Part shown: positions 51,103 through 61,900 of the stretch, in pieces
How the letters are laid out: every line of letters begins with the position of its first letter
Numbering within the stretch: the first letter of the stretch is position 1
Source of the DNA: Lates calcarifer
Lineage: Eukaryota; Chordata; Actinopteri; Centropomidae
Direction of reading: 5' to 3'
Length of the DNA: 64,000 bases
NCBI RefSeq assembly: GCF_001640805.2
Contig: NC_066850.1
Location: forward strand, 16,861,036 to 16,925,035
Made by a program: the position numbers and the translations under genes
Notes under the pieces: generated by a model
Seen by the model: the letters and a program-made list of their open reading frames with translations, nothing else
What the model was told of the DNA's origin: nothing
Databases searched by the model: none

Positions 51103-51699
51103 GCTAAGATTAGACCAGGTGCACATAGATTTGCTATAGGCTGATTTTCCGTGGAACATTTTTCCACACGTTCTCACTCATGTGAAGTCTCATTGATATA
51201 TTTCTGTGTGCTCAGAGGGGTGTCGCTGAGGCTAGAGTAAACTTAGGCAGGGTGCATGGGGTCAGTGGTTAAGGGAGAGCTGTTCCACTCTGTGGGTGTG
51301 TGTTTGTGTGTGTGTTCTTGTACCTCTGTCCTTGAGAGAAGCTGCTTGAATAGTAAACATTCAGTTAGAACATTTTTGCCATATTATGGCAAACTTTCTG
51401 GTTTGGTTTGGGGTTGGAGTAAAGCTAACAGGGTGTGCAGTGGCACAAGTTAAAGAAATACATAGAATATGTGAGAAAAATTGTGTTTTTTGCTCTATTT
51501 CTTGGTGCTACTGTCGGGTGCCATGTCTGTACAGAGACCATCTGACAACATATGCTGTAGCTGGGAACCTGTCCTGTTCAACAGAAAAATCAGATCCACT
51601 AAAATGTACATCTCTGTTCATGCACAGCTCAAACAAAAACTGTGTCAAAAAGTCTGTGTCAAAAAACTGTGATCAAAAATACATGTCTCTGGTTTTTGG

Positions 51700-51800
51700 G
51701 AGCAAATCCACACAGGCAAAGGGAGAACATGCAAAATCCCCCCACATAGAAAGACCTCTTCTCTCCAGGGGATTCAAACCTTGCTGTGAAGCAACAATGC
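51700..51800 (-). mobile_element. SINE-like fragment, reverse orientation
   Basis: AGGGAGAACATGCAAAATCCCCCCACATAGAAAGACC followed by CCAGGGGATTCAAACCTTGCTGTGAAGC is the reverse complement of the front part of the SINE-like repeat at 26812-27065 (GGTTCGA-type B box, GTGTGGAGTTTGCATGTT). Only this segment survives. Confidence 0.6.
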
Positions 51801-53174
51801 AACTTACCCAATATATTCAAATACTGAACAGGATATTTTATTCATCACCAGGAAAAGAGCACTTTCACTTCCACTTTTCAATTTGACCATGTTTGTTGAC
51901 AAGACCTCCAACCCCTGATTTACATATGAGATCTGAAGTATAAGAAAATCAAGCTTTTAGGTTTTTAGAGGTTGTTCCTTTTCTCTTCCTTTGGCTTTAA
52001 TGTGGCAGGCTGAAAAACTAACATAATATACAGCTCTCAGAAAATGCACTTACTGTTATCATCTGTAAATCAGCCAATAATCAGTTTTTCCTAAGATGTG
52101 CCCAGTAAAAACTGAAATAAAAGTCTCCCTAACATTTTTGTTCCAGGACTTCAGTTCAACTTCTGACTTGTCTAGGCCTGAGGGTAAAGTTATCAGGGAG
52201 CATCAAGGTCTTTGGGGCATCCAAATGCTCACAGACATCCTCCTCTTTGCTATTTCTACCTGCTCATGTGTTAGCACTACATTATAGTGAAATTAAACCG
52301 TGCGTCCTCGGGGCCAACGCTGGTTTTATTAATCTGAATTAAAATTAGAATGAGTTGATTTGCAAAATGCAATTAACCTCCAGAGGAAATGATTTGATGT
52401 GGCCACACACACGCGTCAGATATCATCTAAACACCAGGAAGGAAAGCTTAAACAGTAATAATCTTTCCTCCTTATGGAAATGTTTTTTTTCTTTCCACCA
52501 GTAATCACAGGCTTGCTCACAGAGGCATGTAGACGCCATTATTACCCAGCCAGAGCCCTGCTCGTAGTCAGATGCTGATTCAGACATCAGAGCTTTCGAG
52601 TTTCGGGTCCAACAGTGGGTTTGTAACAGGGCAGAGTGACTCAAGGCTGATGTGAGCACTGATGCAGTGACACTGTAATGGAAGTATGTGTTCGTGCATT
52701 CAGCTGTTGTTATATACCTGTGTTTTAGAGGGTCAGATGTCCCTACAAGGGTTGAAAGCCAAAGAAAATCCTGTGATGATCTGTGTTTCAGGTTTAGGTT
52801 AAGGTTTTACCTAGGGGTCTGATTTGAATGATGTAAGATTTAAGTTACATTTTGGATAAAGACTTAGTGGTACTGTATATTTTCCATATTTTTGCATCTA
52901 TAGATAGATAGGTTTTACTTGAAACAAATTCAATTTTAAAGAAGCAGAATCAGATTGTTCAGACTGGGAGCATTAGTAGTTTGTTCAAATACTTGTGTTG
53001 AATTTTTTCTGATATGCAACCTCTTCTGGTCTTGCATATTACTGTATGCCTGTTGTATGAAGTAGAGTGAAATGGTATTATGCTCCATAAACGATGAGTT
53101 GGTGGTGGTTGTGCATACAAAGCAACCTGTGAAACTGTTTGCACATCCCGTAACTAAATAATAGTCAACATTGG

Positions 53175-53290
53175 TTTCTTTTAAGCATGATCACCATCTT
53201 TCCTTCACCTTAACCAAGTAGTCTTTGTTGTCTAAACGTAACCAAAGCATAACCAGAAAAGCGGCAGAAGATTTCTAACCTCACAATATT
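53175..53290 (-). repeat. Partial dispersed repeat, reverse orientation
   Basis: CACCATCTTTCCTTCACCTTAACCAAGTAGTC and TTGTCTAAACGTAACCAAAGCATAACC are the reverse complement of the GGTTAGG-rich phrases of the family at 22570-22775. Confidence 0.5.
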
Positions 53291-53585
53291 GGTCATTTGT
53301 TATTTTAGGTGAGGAAACTCTTACTGGGGTTTATTTTGGCAATGGCAAATGACCTGTTTCATTCATCTTGTTAGAGGCGTTGTTTGGCAGGAAAGGTACC
53401 CAATCATAATGTCATGTTCCCTCCACTGTTTATCTGGGTTTGGGTGGCCTTGGCAGCATGCAAAGCAAAGTAGCCCACACATCCTTCTCCCCATCCACCT
53501 CCTCCAACTCTTCCTAAGGGATTACTAGTATTCTGGTTCCCCAGGACTTCCCCACATTCAAACATGCTTAGACATGCCAGTGCAT

Positions 53586-53806
53586 TTGACAAAGGCAACA
53601 TATTGCTAGACCAACTGGAAAATTGGGTGGGACTCTTTCTGGCACAGTCCTAAGCTGGTTTGAATCCTACTTAAAGGACAGGAGCTACTTTGTGTCTATA
53701 GGTAATTACAGATCTGAGCAGACAAAAATGACATTTGGAGTTCCCCGAGATTCCACTCTGTGGCCTCTTCTGTTCAACATCTACATCCTGCTACTAGTTC
53801 TATCCA
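53586..53806 (+). mobile_element. LINE reverse-transcriptase fragment
   Basis: The + strand frame contains SWFESYLKDRSYFVSIGNY and then GVPRDSTLWPLLFNIY. These correspond to the fish LINE segments WFxSYLxxRxxxVxIGxxxS and GVPQGSxLGPLLFxxY, here with Gln to Arg and Gly to Asp changes. An upstream piece in another frame (about 53590-53625, NILLDQLE) fits the (D)xxxILLxRL segment, so a frameshift separates the two near 53630. It is truncated on both sides and inactive. Confidence 0.78.
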
Positions 53807-53945
53807 TCCATCCATTAGCTATACCCCTTATCCATTAAGGGTTGCAGGGGGCTGGAGCCTATCCCAGCTGATGTTGGGCAAGAGGCGGGGTATACCCTGG
53901 ACAGATCGCCAGCCCATTGCATGGTCTAGCTCAGATCATGCTAAA
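53807..53945 (+). repeat. Common fish repeat with CCATCCAT start
   Basis: TATCCATCCATCCATTAGCTATACCCCTTATCCATTAAGGGTTGCAGGGGGCTGGAGCCTATCCCAGCTGATGTTGGGCAAGAGGCGGGGTATACCCTGGACAGATCGCCAGCCCATTGCATGG is close to a very frequent teleost repeat that I associate with LINE 3' regions. It joins the LINE piece at 53586-53806 directly, but the two may be separate insertions. Confidence 0.75.
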
Positions 53946-55800
53946 CAATAAAATAAGTTACCATGATCATGTAGATGACATAACACACAAATGTACATAA
54001 CCATATCACCAGGGCACTATTCTCTTCTATAATCTTTTATTGCTTTCCTTGAGAGAGATCCTGACTTCAGGCCCAGGTTGGATGGTGACAACTGTGTTCA
54101 TCAATACAAAGGTTGATGAAATAAATAAAAATTTGGATCATCAGTCCTGATTGGACAGACAATAGTTTTTATTAGAATATTAATCATGCTAAGGAGGGGC
54201 GTCATTTTAGCCTTTCATAAATGAATGTATTAGTTAGTTAGTGAGGAAAGTATCTGCATGTCTGTGTCACCTGATAATACCTGTCTGGATTGTTTTACCA
54301 GCTGCAGATATCCTTCTAACCTCACAATCCCCTCACATTAGTCAGGTGTTTTCTCCCACTTCCTCTCCAGCCCTCTCTGGGGGCACCCTGGGCCAGATTA
54401 TGCAGGAACACAGCAGCAGAGACTGGCATGGACTTGAAAGAGCTGTCGCACCTTTCACCCACAGTAAAGAAGCCAAAGCAGCTGTCTGAGTGTTGCTCTG
54501 CTGTAAAACCATCAGACCAGAGCACAGCCATACACTGTGGATATGGGTTTATGATGTGTGTGTATGTGTGTGTGTGGGAAGCTGGATAAGTCATTCTGGG
54601 TTTAAAGACAAAGGGATTTAGAGGAGGAGGCTTTACTCTTTTTGTCTCCGTCTGTCTCTGGAGGCTACATATGAACAGGGCTGAAGAAAGGAGGTGAAAG
54701 GAGAGAGACAAAAGGATTTAGGAGGAGATGAGTGCTCTGTTTTCTCTCTGAGAAGATAAACTGTGCAGAGAAGAGAGTGTAAAGCTCAGAAGGCCATGGA
54801 TAAACAAGATTTTTAATTTCATTATGATCAAAGAAGAATTATTTGATGATCTTGACATTACAAGCCTATTTCCTTGGACTCATGAAACAAGCACTTTACA
54901 GGACTATACATAATATACACAGGTCATATCTGGTCCAAATCCACCTGGGGGCCCAGTCATCCCCGTCTCTCCTCTGAAGGCATTAGACTTATGCTTTTTG
55001 TTACCACTTCTCACCAAAAAATTCACAGATTTTTGTGAGGCTTACACATATTTTTGGCCCTGGATTTTATGTTCACACACACCCTAAAATTTGCTGTTTG
55101 TCCTTCTGCAAGAGATGCAGTTCACTGCAGTTCACAACTCTTGTGATGTTGCATAAGAAAGTGAATGAGGGGGGAATGCAAATGAGCTTCTGATTAAGCA
55201 TCACAGTAAAGTAATAAACATATATACACTACATAATACACTGTAACTAATTAAACTACACAGTGTTAGTACATTGAAAAATCATTCAGCAGAGACTTAA
55301 GTTCCCCTTCTACCTTTGAACTAAAAGTGAACTAAAAGTTAAATAGTTAAAGATTTAAATAGTTCAACATTATTTGCAAATAGAAAACTGAGTTAAGTTC
55401 ACTGAACTTAAGAAAAGTAGTAACTTAAGAAAGTAATCACAGACAGGTTTCCTTTATGTCTTCATCTGACATGAAAGACTTCTGGCTACAACTATAGGAG
55501 CCACTTTATACCAGAGTCAGTACAAAGACATCATGGCTGCGGCCATGCCTCGATGGAAAATGTCATGAGGTCGAGGAAAGATGTGAAGGAGAACTGGTAA
55601 GTGGTAATATTTAGACCTTTTTTTAAAACCAACTTTATTTATAACTTGTGGAAGACACACAGTGAGAGACTCAGTGCTGTAGGCTACAATTCAATAAGGT
55701 TTCCTGTCCAACACTGATAATATGATAACATGAAAGGAATGGGGGATCAGACTGCAGTTTGGAGTGACTCTACTTTCAAAAAGTGTAATCGTATTGTGTG
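53946..55800. other. Non-coding stretch, no gene seen
   Basis: No exon or repeat with a clear identity was seen. A TG-rich spot lies near 54556-54576. Sequence is AT-leaning with short random frames. Confidence 0.45.
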
Positions 55801-56144
55801 CTAAATGTGTTGTGGGATAAATTTAGGAACTGCTTTCACAACTGATTGTTGTTTCTCGGTGGGATGCAGCAGGCTCTTCATTGTCTCTATGCTTAGGCGT
55901 GATACTGCAGCATACAGCCTTTCTCTTTCTTCCATGTAACATTTGCATTCCATGAGTAGGTGTTGTTTTCTGGACATTCCACACATCCCATCTTCATGCT
56001 TGCCCCAGTGCCCCAGTCTCAGTCAAGTACAGTTTGCCTTCTCTCTCTCCCTAAGTAACAATTCTTTACAATTTATTCTGTATAGCAAAGTAGTGGCACC
56101 ACTTCATGTGTCCCAGTGAGTACTCTTACATCTAATCTCAACAC
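55801..56144 (-). mobile_element. LINE C-terminal fragment (left part of split element)
   Basis: The minus-strand translation contains LRLGHWGKHEDGMCG followed by HLLMECKCYMEERERLY. This matches the RLRxGH...GxxxxxxCxxCxxxETVEHLLxxCxxYxxER tail that follows the RNase H domain in some fish LINEs. There is a stop just before LRLGH, so the frame is broken. Its upstream half lies beyond the inserted fold-back element at 56690-56880. Confidence 0.65.
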
Positions 56145-56685
56145 GAAAAAGTAAGGAAATTTGTGTTTGGTAGATTATTTCTTTGTTGTAACAATGTTTC
56201 TTGGCAGTAGATCTTATACTGTTGGAAAGCCTGTTTATTACCCTTTTAAATGGTGCCACAGTTGTAAGGAACATGCATTTGTGGGATGAGCAGCAGAGCT
56301 GAGTATGTGGGTTGTCCCCATGAAAAATTTGCCAAATCTTCTCTGCCAATGCCAAACAGCTTATATTGCTGTTGCTATTGACTCTTGTTTTGAGCTTCTG
56401 GTCTCATAGGGCTGCCAGGAGGCCTGCCATGATGGTGTGGGGCAGCATCTCCCTCACTGGAAAAACGAGGCCTGTCATCATTGGAGGCAATCTCAATGCA
56501 GAGAGATATCGAGATGAGATTCTGCAACCAGTGGCAGTCCCCATATCTCCAAATGCATGTTCCTCACAAATGTGGCACCATTTAAAAGGGTAATAAACAG
56601 GCTTTTCAACGGTATAAGATCTATTGGCAAGAAGATTGTTACAACAAAGAAATAATCTACCAAACACAAATTTCCTTACTTTTTG
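56145..56685. mobile_element. Fold-back element with about 137-base inverted arms
   Basis: The left arm, 56146-56282, and the right arm, 56551-56685, are reverse complements over about 135 bases, with about nine differences by eye. Each arm starts from the outside with AAAAAGTAAGGAAATTTGTGTTTGG and ends inside with AACATGCATTTG. The loop between them is about 270 bases and carries a Tc1-like transposase fragment. The arms match a sequence I associate with the 3' part of a fish Tc1-like element, so the structure may be two copies joined head to head or a natural long-TIR element. It lies inside a LINE on the other strand. Confidence 0.75.
56411..56550 (+). mobile_element. Tc1-like transposase fragment
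   Basis: The frame reads ARRPAMMVWGSISLTGKTRPV and then GGNLNAERYRDEILQPVAVPI. It is the MVWGxIS...G(N/S)LNxxRYxDEIL...P segment lying between the second and third catalytic residues of Tc1-family transposases. It is cut off directly by the right arm of the fold-back element. No DDE triad is complete, so it is inactive. Confidence 0.8.
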
Positions 56686-56689
56686 TGCT

Positions 56690-56880
56690 AGTTTATATCC
56701 CCCTTCAGTGCCATTTTGCCACTTTATATGCCGCCTCATTCCCTTCTACCCCTACATGGGCTGGCACCCATAGGAACCCCACTAAATCTCCAGCCCACTT
56801 AATCCTAAATAGTGTAACCAACAGCTCCACTCTAATGACTCTGTTATATTGTACATGCACAAGAGACTGAATTCAATACT
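56690..56880 (-). mobile_element. LINE RNase H fragment (right part of split element)
   Basis: On the minus strand, about 56710-56790 translates to LVGFLWVPAHVGVEGNEAAY, then KVAKWH. The WVPxHxGVxGNExAD...AK pattern is the RNase H signature of LINEs with that domain, here with Tyr in place of the Asp expected after Ala-Ala. A stop follows. The reading then meets the fold-back element. Confidence 0.72.
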
Positions 56881-57634
56881 ACACATTATTCATTAAAAGA
56901 ATGAATAATGATGATGATAATAGCATCAGATTGTTCAAAAATACTATTCAAATGAAGAGGGTTCGCATGGAAAGACAAATCCATGGATTTGGGCTGAGAA
57001 ACTCAGAATCAGCAATCTGATGTCTTCAACTAGCTTTGAATTTCCATCTGACATCACAGGGCATGATTCACAGGGACATGATTTCTGGGTAATGAAGTCT
57101 GCCTGTTATAAGCTCTTCCTTTCTGCCATTCGAGGGCACCAATCTGTGAACTTTAAAGATTCAGGTTACAGAAAGAACTGTTGCCTATAAGTGATAAGTG
57201 AACTGCTCTTTTTCACATTTTCCTTCTTCTCTTCTTACTTCTTCCTCCTCTTTGATTTTTGCTCCCTGAAGGGGAAACACACCATGCAGAGAGAGAGAAA
57301 GGGTAAAGTGTTCATGAGAGGAAAGGGAAACTTTGATGGCTCTGAGAGAGTCAGAGCAGTTTATCATTATCTTGTCTGTGGTGCTATAATTATACCCCCA
57401 CTTTTCCCTTTGAGATATACTAACACACACACACACACACACAAATACACACTGTACATTATTAGTTGTGTAGAGACACACATGTCTCTATACAAATTGT
57501 ACATGCACATAATACATGCACACGTGTACAAATGCACATACACTCCGGTCTGCAGATGTGCAGCAGCACAAGTACAAATGTGCAAATGCATTAAACAGTA
57601 AACATCCACCTAAAATGCAGTGTGCAGCTGCTCT
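56881..57634. other. Non-coding stretch with CA microsatellite
   Basis: Mostly unannotated sequence. The stretch 57422-57443 is a CA run and 57480-57600 is rich in ACAT/TGCA words. No exon or coding remnant was found. Confidence 0.5.
57422..57443. repeat. (CA)n microsatellite
   Basis: Perfect run of about eleven CA units. Confidence 0.9.
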
Positions 57635-57682
57635 ACTAGTCAAAAGCTTTAGAACACCCTCATTTTCCATCACATTTTTCCA

Positions 57683-57754
<72 letters not shown>

Positions 57755-58010
57755 TTGAATTAGCATGATGCATCTGCTTGAAAGTTGATGCAAACTGTTG
57801 CCTCAGGTGTCCTAACTTTTGATCACATACAAACCCTCTGTCTCTACAAAGTGTTGGAACAAACAAAAGTGTTGGAAGTAGTATTATAGTATATTACTAT
57901 CAGAATTGTGAGAAAAAGGCAAGTTACAAATTAAGACAGACTGATTGGTCGCAACGATGGAAGATTGGTACAGTCTCCAGACTTAAACCCTACTGAGCTG
58001 TGCAACACAT
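57635..58010 (+). mobile_element. Tc1/mariner-like element, second copy of the family at 40650
   Basis: The start CTACTAGTCAAAAGCTTTAGAACACC...TTTTTCCAGT is, in reverse complement, the same terminus as at 41070-41113. Interior words are shared with that copy too: ATTACTATCAGAATTGTGAGAAAAAGGCAAGT here matches ATTACTGTCAGGATGGTGAGAAAAAGGCAAGT on the minus strand there. A (TA)n tract at 57684-57752 lies just inside the terminus. From 57965 a frame begins MVQSPDLNPTELCN, the QSPDLNP(I/T)E segment around the third catalytic position of such transposases. Large internal parts are missing, so it is defective. Confidence 0.75.
57684..57752. repeat. (TA)n microsatellite
   Basis: Perfect TA run of 69 bases, expanded directly next to the terminus of the transposon at 57635. 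Confidence 0.97.
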
Positions 58011-60358
58011 TTATGGAAACTTTCCAACGGTGTTGTGAGAAACTTTCCAAACAGTGTTTCGTTTCCATTGTCATTTCCACTTCCTTCTTGCTGAGATATT
58101 ACACATTACATTTCAGTAACAACTGGACCATCTTTCTTCTTCTGTCCTGTTCCCAACACCATTGAAAAGTATTGGGTAAGAATCAAAGTTAAAGCAGTCT
58201 GAATGTTCTGTGGTGCAGTCACAGTGAGACTACTGTAGTCAGTGTGTCTCAGAACTCATGTTACAGGTTTTATGTTACCGTGGGATCGGGAGAGTGAGGC
58301 TTACCCAGGTGTCATATGTCAACCTGAAGTGACCACCGAGATCACTGCCCTCAATTTGTTTACACGTTTATGTGATACGTGTGTTTATGTGCACATAGTT
58401 TGGCATCAGCAGTCAGCTGGAGTTCCCATGTCCAAACCATTCACTGCAATTTGGATCAAAGTTTTATTATGGTGCATTTGTGGTTGTACAGCTGTAAGAG
58501 CGATGATTCCCAAGATTCTTCTACAGACAGGTGGTGCATTCAAGTACACACCAGAATCAGAGAACTGGTATTTGGCCGTTGAAAAGCAGTCCATTCAGAA
58601 GATGGTAAACCAGAAAAGAATGTTGACATTGAATCATTCTTCAAAACCGCAGGTTATTTTCAATGACAATATTTTTAACTTTCACTGTCAGTGGTTCTAA
58701 AATTATGTCTGTTCATGCTAACCATGGAGCAGTTAGGACTAAAGTTACAGTCATCTAAAATAAACTATGGTATGGTGATGGTCGGGTATGGTTAAAGTTA
58801 AGCACCTAGGGTTAGGGTTGAATGGGTAGGGTTAAGAAGGAAAATGAGAAATGGATCCTTTATGTGGCATATAACTACAACTTAAAACACGTGTTATGGA
58901 GTGCTATTCTTTTTTCAGTTTTCTATGTTATTACTTACACTCATTATTATTTTACAAGATTCTGTGCTTTGTCCATGGTTAAATACTAAAACCTCTGCTA
59001 GTGAAATTCTGCTAAGTGCTCCTTTAGCCAAGGTGAGACCTCAGGGTTTCACTGCACATTTCCATCATATTTTAGTCAGCAACAGTGACCTAAATGGGAT
59101 ATCACAAATTGGTACAGAGAGCTGATTAAAAATTGGACAAACACAAAGCTTCACATTATGCATATGTCTCAGTTTGTTTGTGTGTTTGTTTGTCCTTGTT
59201 GGCCCCAGCAGGGAAGCCCAGTGCTTTTAGCCCCTGGCAGACACACAGCGTCCATTCACTGCCTCCCTGCAGTACCTTATGTAACAGGCATCATAAAGCA
59301 CTGCACAAAAATCATGAATCAGTAAATTCACTTCTTTTAAGTTTCCTTCTTTGATGCTTTTCTAGAAGTTTGGGGGGGTGTAGAGGTTAGAAAAGCTGGC
59401 TAAGTTCAGATGTTTAGTTTGGATGTAGAGTGAGTGTTATAGTATAACCAGGTTGCACCATACATGTTAGTTAGAGCATAGTTAATATTTAACTTAAAAT
59501 TCACACCTCCACTGAGCAGGTGTAAGTCATTAACCAAACACTGAAAAAGATTATTGAAGACCACCAAGAAAAATAATTTGCCTTAGTATAACATAGCTCA
59601 TGTAGCCTTGAATGGACTACTTTCACTTTTTTAAGCAGTATAGGCTCCTTTTTTGTAATATCTGATGGCAGAACTGTGATTTTTCTGATGCATCGACTCA
59701 AAATGGGAACTGCTGCATTGCTCTTATTGTAATGTTGGATCATAGTGGCTCAAGGAAAATATATAATCAGACACTACTGTAGTGTAACTGGTGGGTTGCG
59801 CATATTCTAATACTTCACATAAAATAGTACTTGAAATGTTTTATATTTTGTGGAAGTGAACCAAAGTCTGCAGGATGAAAATGACAATGTAAATTAATTT
59901 GCTATAAGTTAAAATGTAATATGTACCCCATAATTATTGTTATAATTATAACTTCTTTAATATACTACTGAGGCCTGTGCATTTACCCCACAGCCTCTCC
60001 TTCAGTACATGCCTGTGGTTGTACTGAGTTTCCTCCAGGTATGAATGTGTGACCACGTGCATGAGCATGTGTTCTCAGTCTTTTCCCTGCATAAGTAAAG
60101 ATAAAGAAACATTTCCTCGCATCCTTGCAGCGGGTGCAGGTTGGTCAGTGGCCGCTGTGTTCCAGCAAGGCCCTGGTCTCCCTCTGCTGGTCCCAGTCTT
60201 CATAACTGACATGATGGAAAGTTAATGTGCCGCCAGCCTCAGTGGAAAGGTTGAATCCGCATCATAAACAGCGAGCATTGTCAAGATTTTATAGAACGGC
60301 CTTGCCTTGTTGCTTTTTACAGAGACTCAGGTAAAGCATTACGCAGTAGAAAATCAGG
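58011..60358. other. Non-coding stretch, no secure gene
   Basis: A 152-codon + frame at 58242-58700 has no motif I recognise and no splice or promoter support, and I leave it uncalled. A degenerate TTAGGG-type patch lies at 58770-58840. A 45-base exon-like segment at 59994-60038 is treated as a hypothesis only. Confidence 0.45.
58770..58840. repeat. Degenerate GGGTTAGGG-type patch
   Basis: CACCTAGGGTTAGGGTTGAATGGGTAGGGTTAAG resembles the cores of the repeats at 9066 and 22570. It is too short and irregular to be a telomere remnant. Confidence 0.5.
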
Positions 60359-60383
60359 TGTGTGTGTGTGTGTGTGTGTGTGT
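60359..60383. repeat. (TG)n microsatellite
   Basis: Perfect run of about twelve TG units. A shorter relative is at 60484-60498. Confidence 0.92.
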
Positions 60384-61340
60384 ATTTGCTACAGTTGTGG
60401 TACACTGGCAGCTTTATTCCTACCTGCTCTATGAATGCCAGTCTGTAAGCAGTGAGGGTCAAAGACAGACTGCCTTCAGTGCTGTGTGTGTGTGTGTGCA
60501 CTAACAGAGGACAAGGTCTGCAGGTTTTAGGAGAAAGCCTTCCAACATTACCAACATCAGATTGACATGAAGATAACTGTTTGCAGACACATTGAAGTCT
60601 TACAGAGACAGACGAGTGTAAACACTCTCAAAGCAGCACCAGAAAAAAACAGAGCTGCACAATTAATCGAGGGATATCTGAAAAGGAGTATTGATTGCTG
60701 CAGTATTTAAATTGCAATAGGAAGCAGTTTTTATATCTTATGTTTATGAATTATGAAATTATGTTTTCAGGCAGCTTCTCTAAACAAAGTGCTCTGATGC
60801 TCTGCAGAATCCCTGGGCTACAAATCTTGATGCATTAGCACCACATTTTCTCCCCAATGCTATTTAGAACATATTACTCAAGTTCTGGGGAATAATTCAT
60901 CTACAGAAAGCTGTTTCCAAACGTATGCTAATACAAAGTGCCCATGTAACATTCTGCAGATATATTTCAGTATGACTTTTGGTTGCCATCTTGAAGCTCT
61001 TGAAGCTGGCTGCTTTGACAGTATGGAGCAGAATGTGGAATCATCATCTTACATAGAATTTTCTTGCTAACCTTGCCAAATATGTACTTCCAGTGAAGAT
61101 TTAAGCCAAACTCCATTTAGAACCTGTGCACTTTGTATTGATATTGATATTTTATTTTAGTGGTACAGACATGCAAATTAAATGAGAAAAAAATGTGAAG
61201 CATGAACTTGAGGCTTTGCACCCCTGAGAATGTGTGGTGACAGGGTATTTGCCTACTTTATGCGGTTAGTAATTCAGCCTTGGACATGGCACATGGATCC
61301 AGAACTCCTCATTTTCTTCCTTCCATCCTTCCTCCTTTAA

Positions 61341-61357
61341 CCCCCCCCCCCCCCCCC
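61341..61357. repeat. Poly-C tract
   Basis: Seventeen consecutive C residues. Confidence 0.9.
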
Positions 61358-61591
61358 AGCTTCTTTCCTCTGTCTTTCTGTCTTTGCAACCATCAGCAGA
61401 TCAGGAGGAAGCTATTCATTACAGTCGTTGCATCTAGAGGAGTCCGCCCCGTGCTGCTTCTCAGATCATATTTCAAACTCATAACAACTTTCAGTGAGAA
61501 TAATACAGCTGTGGCAGGGAAATGAAGACATGAAATATGGAAACACAATCTCCACGGTCCCTTGTCATCAGTTTCTCACACATTTTTTAAC

Positions 61592-61617
61592 AAAAAAAAA
61601 AAAAAGAAAAAAAAAAG
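61592..61617. repeat. A-rich tract
   Basis: Two poly-A runs separated by one G. Confidence 0.87.
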
Positions 61618-61878
61618 AGCAGCGACAACAAAAGAGCATCGCTGCGAATGTTCAGTGGGCTCGTCTCAAACTCCTCCTGACATCTGAAGATAAGAAAGTA
61701 GAGATTTTTCTATTTGCATAGGCAGCGCTGATAATGACCATAATGGTGAGATTAGGCTTAAATGTATGCATAAGGATTTTTTGTCCCTCTCCTCCCATTT
61801 TAATTGTCTTCTGGTTTTGATGGACAAGTTTTCCAGAGAAAATGGATGCAGTTGCCAACAGAGAGTGCAAAATCTCAT

Positions 61879-61900
61879 ACACACACACACACACACACAC
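61879..61900. repeat. (CA)n microsatellite
   Basis: Perfect run of about eleven AC units. Confidence 0.92.

Larger units (their letters stand above)
49403..53174. other. Non-coding stretch, presumed intron
   Basis: It follows the exon donor. It holds a TATTATATTATATTA low-complexity spot near 49930, a possible short repeat near 50565-50640, poly-T at 51087-51102, a reversed SINE-like fragment at 51700-51800 and repeat-free sequence at 52300-52680. The 166-codon frame at 51386-51886 crosses the SINE fragment and is not a gene. Confidence 0.5.

Noticed and set aside
51386..51886. 166-codon plus-strand open frame, the longest in the window
   Set aside because: It runs through a reversed SINE-like fragment, has no recognisable domain and no codon-use signal apparent by eye.
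58242..58700. 152-codon plus-strand open frame
   Set aside because: No motif recognised, no promoter, splice or poly-A context. A frame of this size can occur by chance in 64 kb read in six frames.
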